Assembly: GCA_944326125.1 (NCBI GenBank)
Contig: CALVCR010000066.1
Span: forward strand, 1-36,407
DNA: 36,407 bases
Source of the DNA: Candidatus Gastranaerophilales bacterium
GTDB taxonomy: Bacteria > Cyanobacteriota > Vampirovibrionia > Gastranaerophilales > Gastranaerophilaceae
Direction of reading: 5' to 3'
Shown: positions 34,184-36,407 of the stretch, piece after piece
Layout: every line of letters starts with the position of its first letter
Position numbering within the stretch: position 1 is the stretch's first letter
Made by a program: the position numbers and the translations under genes
The notes under the pieces: model-generated
What the model was told of the DNA's origin: nothing
Database searches by the model: none
The model's input: the letters and a program-made list of their open reading frames with translations, nothing else

Positions 34184-36407
34184 ATGGCAAATTTAATTCC
34201 GCTTCACATTCACACAGAATACTCATTATTGGATGGTATGATTAGGGTTTCAGATCTCGTTAACTACGCTAAGGATAACGGGCTGAATGCCATAGCAATT
34301 ACTGACCACGGTGTAATGTATTCTGCTATTGAATTTTATGAAAAAGCCAAAGAAGCAGGAATTAACCCGCTTATCGGGTGTGAATTTTATGTCCATGACG
34401 GAGATATTCATCAGAAAGATAACTTGCACAACCCTTTATATCACCTTATTTTAATTGCGAAAAATGAGACCGGATACAAACATCTTATTAAACTTGTCTC
34501 TACAGCATGGTGTGAAGGTTTCTATTACAAGCCCAGAATAAACTTTGAACTTCTCAAGCAGTATCACGAAGGATTAATTTGTACATCTGCCTGCCTTGGC
34601 GGAGAGATTTTGCAGCACCTGCAAAAAGGCGAAAAAGATAAAGCCATAGAAACTGCAAAACGATACAAAGAACTCTTTGGAGATGATTATTATATCGAGC
34701 TTCAAGACCATGGACTTGATGAGCAGAAAAAAACTAATCCGGAATTAATAAAAATTGCAAAAGAACTCGGAATAAAAATGATCATCACAAATGACTCTCA
34801 TTATTTGAGAAAAGAAGATGCAGATGCTCAAGACAGCCTTCTTTGTTTGCAAACGAACGCTGATAAATCCGATCCTAACAGGTTTCATTTTCCGAACAAT
34901 GAATTCTACATTAAATCACAGGAAGAAATGAGAAAAGCTTTCTCTTGGATGGATGATGAAACGTTTAATGAATGTGTAAAAAATACTCAAGAGGCGGCTG
35001 ACAAATGTCATGTAGAAATTGAGCTCGGAAATGCACCGCTGCCTAACTACGAAGTTCCTGAAGACTATACAAACGAAACTTATCTTGAACATATTGTTTA
35101 TGAAGGGCTTAAAAAAAGATACGGTGAAATAACACCGGAACTTAAAGATCGTGTAGATTATGAACTTCGCACAATTAATAAAATGGGCTTTGCTGCATAC
35201 TTCCTTATCACCTGGGATTTTATACACTATGCAAAAACTCACGATATTCCGGTCGGCCCGGGAAGAGGTTCCGCTGCCGGCAGTGTTGTTGCTTATGCCC
35301 TTGAAATAACAGACCTTGACCCGATTAAACACCACCTGTTGTTTGAAAGGTTTCTAAATGAAGAACGATATACCATGCCGGATATTGATATAGACTTCTG
35401 TATTGAAAAACGCAAACAGGTAATTGATTACGTAACCGAAAAATACGGCGAAGATAAAGTCTGCCAGATTATCACGTTTTCAACTTATGCGCCAAAAGCT
35501 GCATTTAAAGGCATCGCAAGGATTTTAAAAGTTCCGTTTGCGGAATCTAACAGACTTACAGGTCTAATAGAACCTGCTATTGAACTTGCGGCAGCAACTA
35601 ACCCAAAAGCTAAATGGATAAAAGATGCTCTTCAAGTAGAAGGTTCTGAATTAAGGAAACTTTATGATGAAGATTACCAGATCCCTATTCCTGAAACAGG
35701 AGAAACAGTAAGTTACAGAAAGCTTATTGATATGTCCTGTGCTATAGAAGGGCTAAAATGCGGAACAGGTACGCATGCTGCAGGGGTTATTATTTCTCAC
35801 GCACCATTGGATACAATAATTCCGGTTCAACCGTCAAAGGACGGTATTGTACAAACCGGATATCCGCCGCATGAGGTTACAGAAGTTCTGTCCCTTCTTA
35901 AAATGGACTTTCTGGGCTTAAGAAACCTTACAATGATTTATAAAACGGTTGACCTTGTTAAACAATACGAAGGGATTGATATTGATATAAATCATATTCC
36001 GCTTGATGACCCTGAAACTTACAAAATGCTTGTAAGAGGCGAAACTGTCGGAGTATTCCAGCTTGAATCTCAAGGTATGATTAACCTTGTAAAAAGATTA
36101 AAACCTGACGTATTTGAAGATTTGGGCGCACTTGTAGCACTATTTAGACCGGGGCCTTTAGGCTCAGGCATGGTAGATGAGTTTGTTGACAGAAAACACG
36201 GTATTAAAAAGATTACATACCCTCACCCTCTATTAGAACCTATATTAAAAGATACTTACGGTACAATTGTTTATCAAGAGCAAATTATGCAAGTGTTCCA
36301 AACTCTTGCAGATTATTCCTTAGGACAAGCCGATATTGTCCGACGAATGATGGGGAAAAAGAAAATTGAAGAAATGCAGAAGCAAAAAGCTAAATTTATT
36401 GAACTTG
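34184..36407 (+). CDS. dnaE: DNA polymerase III alpha subunit, 5' part (runs off the window)
   Basis: The replicative polymerase catalytic subunit; 741 codons are visible with no stop. The PHP domain opens at once with PLHIHTEYSLLDG (H8, H10), then AITDHGVMYS and LIGCEFYVHDG. The polymerase core follows: PGRGSAAGSVVAYAL (from ~359), MPDIDIDFC with D400, D402 and D404 supplying two catalytic aspartates, and LKMDFLGLRNLT, with D575 the third. This is the DnaE rather than PolC layout. No Shine-Dalgarno precedes the ATG. An extended -10-like TGCTAAATT ends 6 bases before it, so the mRNA may be leaderless. It begins 50 bases after the FliD paralogue 2 stop, with no terminator seen between. Confidence 0.97.
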   Translation, partial: MANLIPLHIHTEYSLLDGMIRVSDLVNYAKDNGLNAIAITDHGVMYSAIEFYEKAKEAGINPLIGCEFYVHDGDIHQKDNLHNPLYHLILIAKNETGYKHLIKLVSTAWCEGFYYKPRINFELLKQYHEGLICTSACLGGEILQHLQKGEKDKAIETAKRYKELFGDDYYIELQDHGLDEQKKTNPELIKIAKELGIKMIITNDSHYLRKEDADAQDSLLCLQTNADKSDPNRFHFPNNEFYIKSQEEMRKAFSWMDDETFNECVKNTQEAADKCHVEIELGNAPLPNYEVPEDYTNETYLEHIVYEGLKKRYGEITPELKDRVDYELRTINKMGFAAYFLITWDFIHYAKTHDIPVGPGRGSAAGSVVAYALEITDLDPIKHHLLFERFLNEERYTMPDIDIDFCIEKRKQVIDYVTEKYGEDKVCQIITFSTYAPKAAFKGIARILKVPFAESNRLTGLIEPAIELAAATNPKAKWIKDALQVEGSELRKLYDEDYQIPIPETGETVSYRKLIDMSCAIEGLKCGTGTHAAGVIISHAPLDTIIPVQPSKDGIVQTGYPPHEVTEVLSLLKMDFLGLRNLTMIYKTVDLVKQYEGIDIDINHIPLDDPETYKMLVRGETVGVFQLESQGMINLVKRLKPDVFEDLGALVALFRPGPLGSGMVDEFVDRKHGIKKITYPHPLLEPILKDTYGTIVYQEQIMQVFQTLADYSLGQADIVRRMMGKKKIEEMQKQKAKFIEL

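Noticed and set aside
34916-35335. A 139-codon minus-strand frame inside dnaE
   Set aside because: It is antisense to conserved PHP/polymerase sequence with all motifs in the plus frame.

Overview
The window is AT-rich bacterial chromosome with tightly packed housekeeping genes and two giant flagellar-cap-like genes. The mix suggests a Gram-negative, probably anaerobic member of the non-photosynthetic Cyanobacteria lineage (Melainabacteria/Vampirovibrionia, for example Gastranaerophilales). It combines type IV pilus retraction (pilT), Kdo transferase and ArnT-like lipid A/LPS enzymes, FliD-type proteins, and small lineage-type membrane proteins with no clear family. The lineage assignment is inference; a 16S or ribosomal protein tree would settle it.

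Layout. Bases 1-1781 (+): the 3' end of a membrane-anchored protein, a DtxR/MntR-type metal regulator behind a near-consensus promoter, and an unrecognised multi-pass membrane protein. Bases 1812-2281: a small Ser/Gly/Cys-rich protein with GSIAY repeats, flanked by its own promoter and terminator. Bases 2293-4893 (+): overlapping pilT-recO-gatD. Bases 4890-7474 (-): an operon of a catalytically dead M16 peptidase homologue, an M14 MpaA-like murein peptide amidase and uppS, so cell wall work faces gatD tail to tail. Bases 7555-10113 (+): a HerA-like ATPase fold with a degraded P-loop, a long acidic linker and a UvrD/PcrA-type Tudor end. Bases 10133-10569: rpsT with promoter and bidirectional terminator. 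Bases 10570-14176 (-): rph, an MFS sugar-type transporter and a radical SAM enzyme with a B12-type N-domain.

Bases 14196-34134 are the unusual part. A 2375-residue FliD-like protein (-) and a second, originally about 3012-residue, FliD-like protein (+) point away from each other and flank arnT-like and waaA genes. Both keep a FliD N-terminus and a FliD C-terminus, but between them carry about 17-18 Flagellin-IN-like repeats. The second also carries two GLUG adhesin-type modules. A single-base frameshift in an A-run splits the second gene at about 31126. The two genes share promoter architecture (17-bp spacer, extended TGn TATACT) and have structured leaders. A small Ser/Thr/Glu-rich gene next to the first has a good promoter and Shine-Dalgarno but apparently an ATA or ATT start codon. 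The window ends inside dnaE.

No gene-free stretch exceeds 300 bases. I saw no tRNA, rRNA, CRISPR array, insertion sequence or phage gene.
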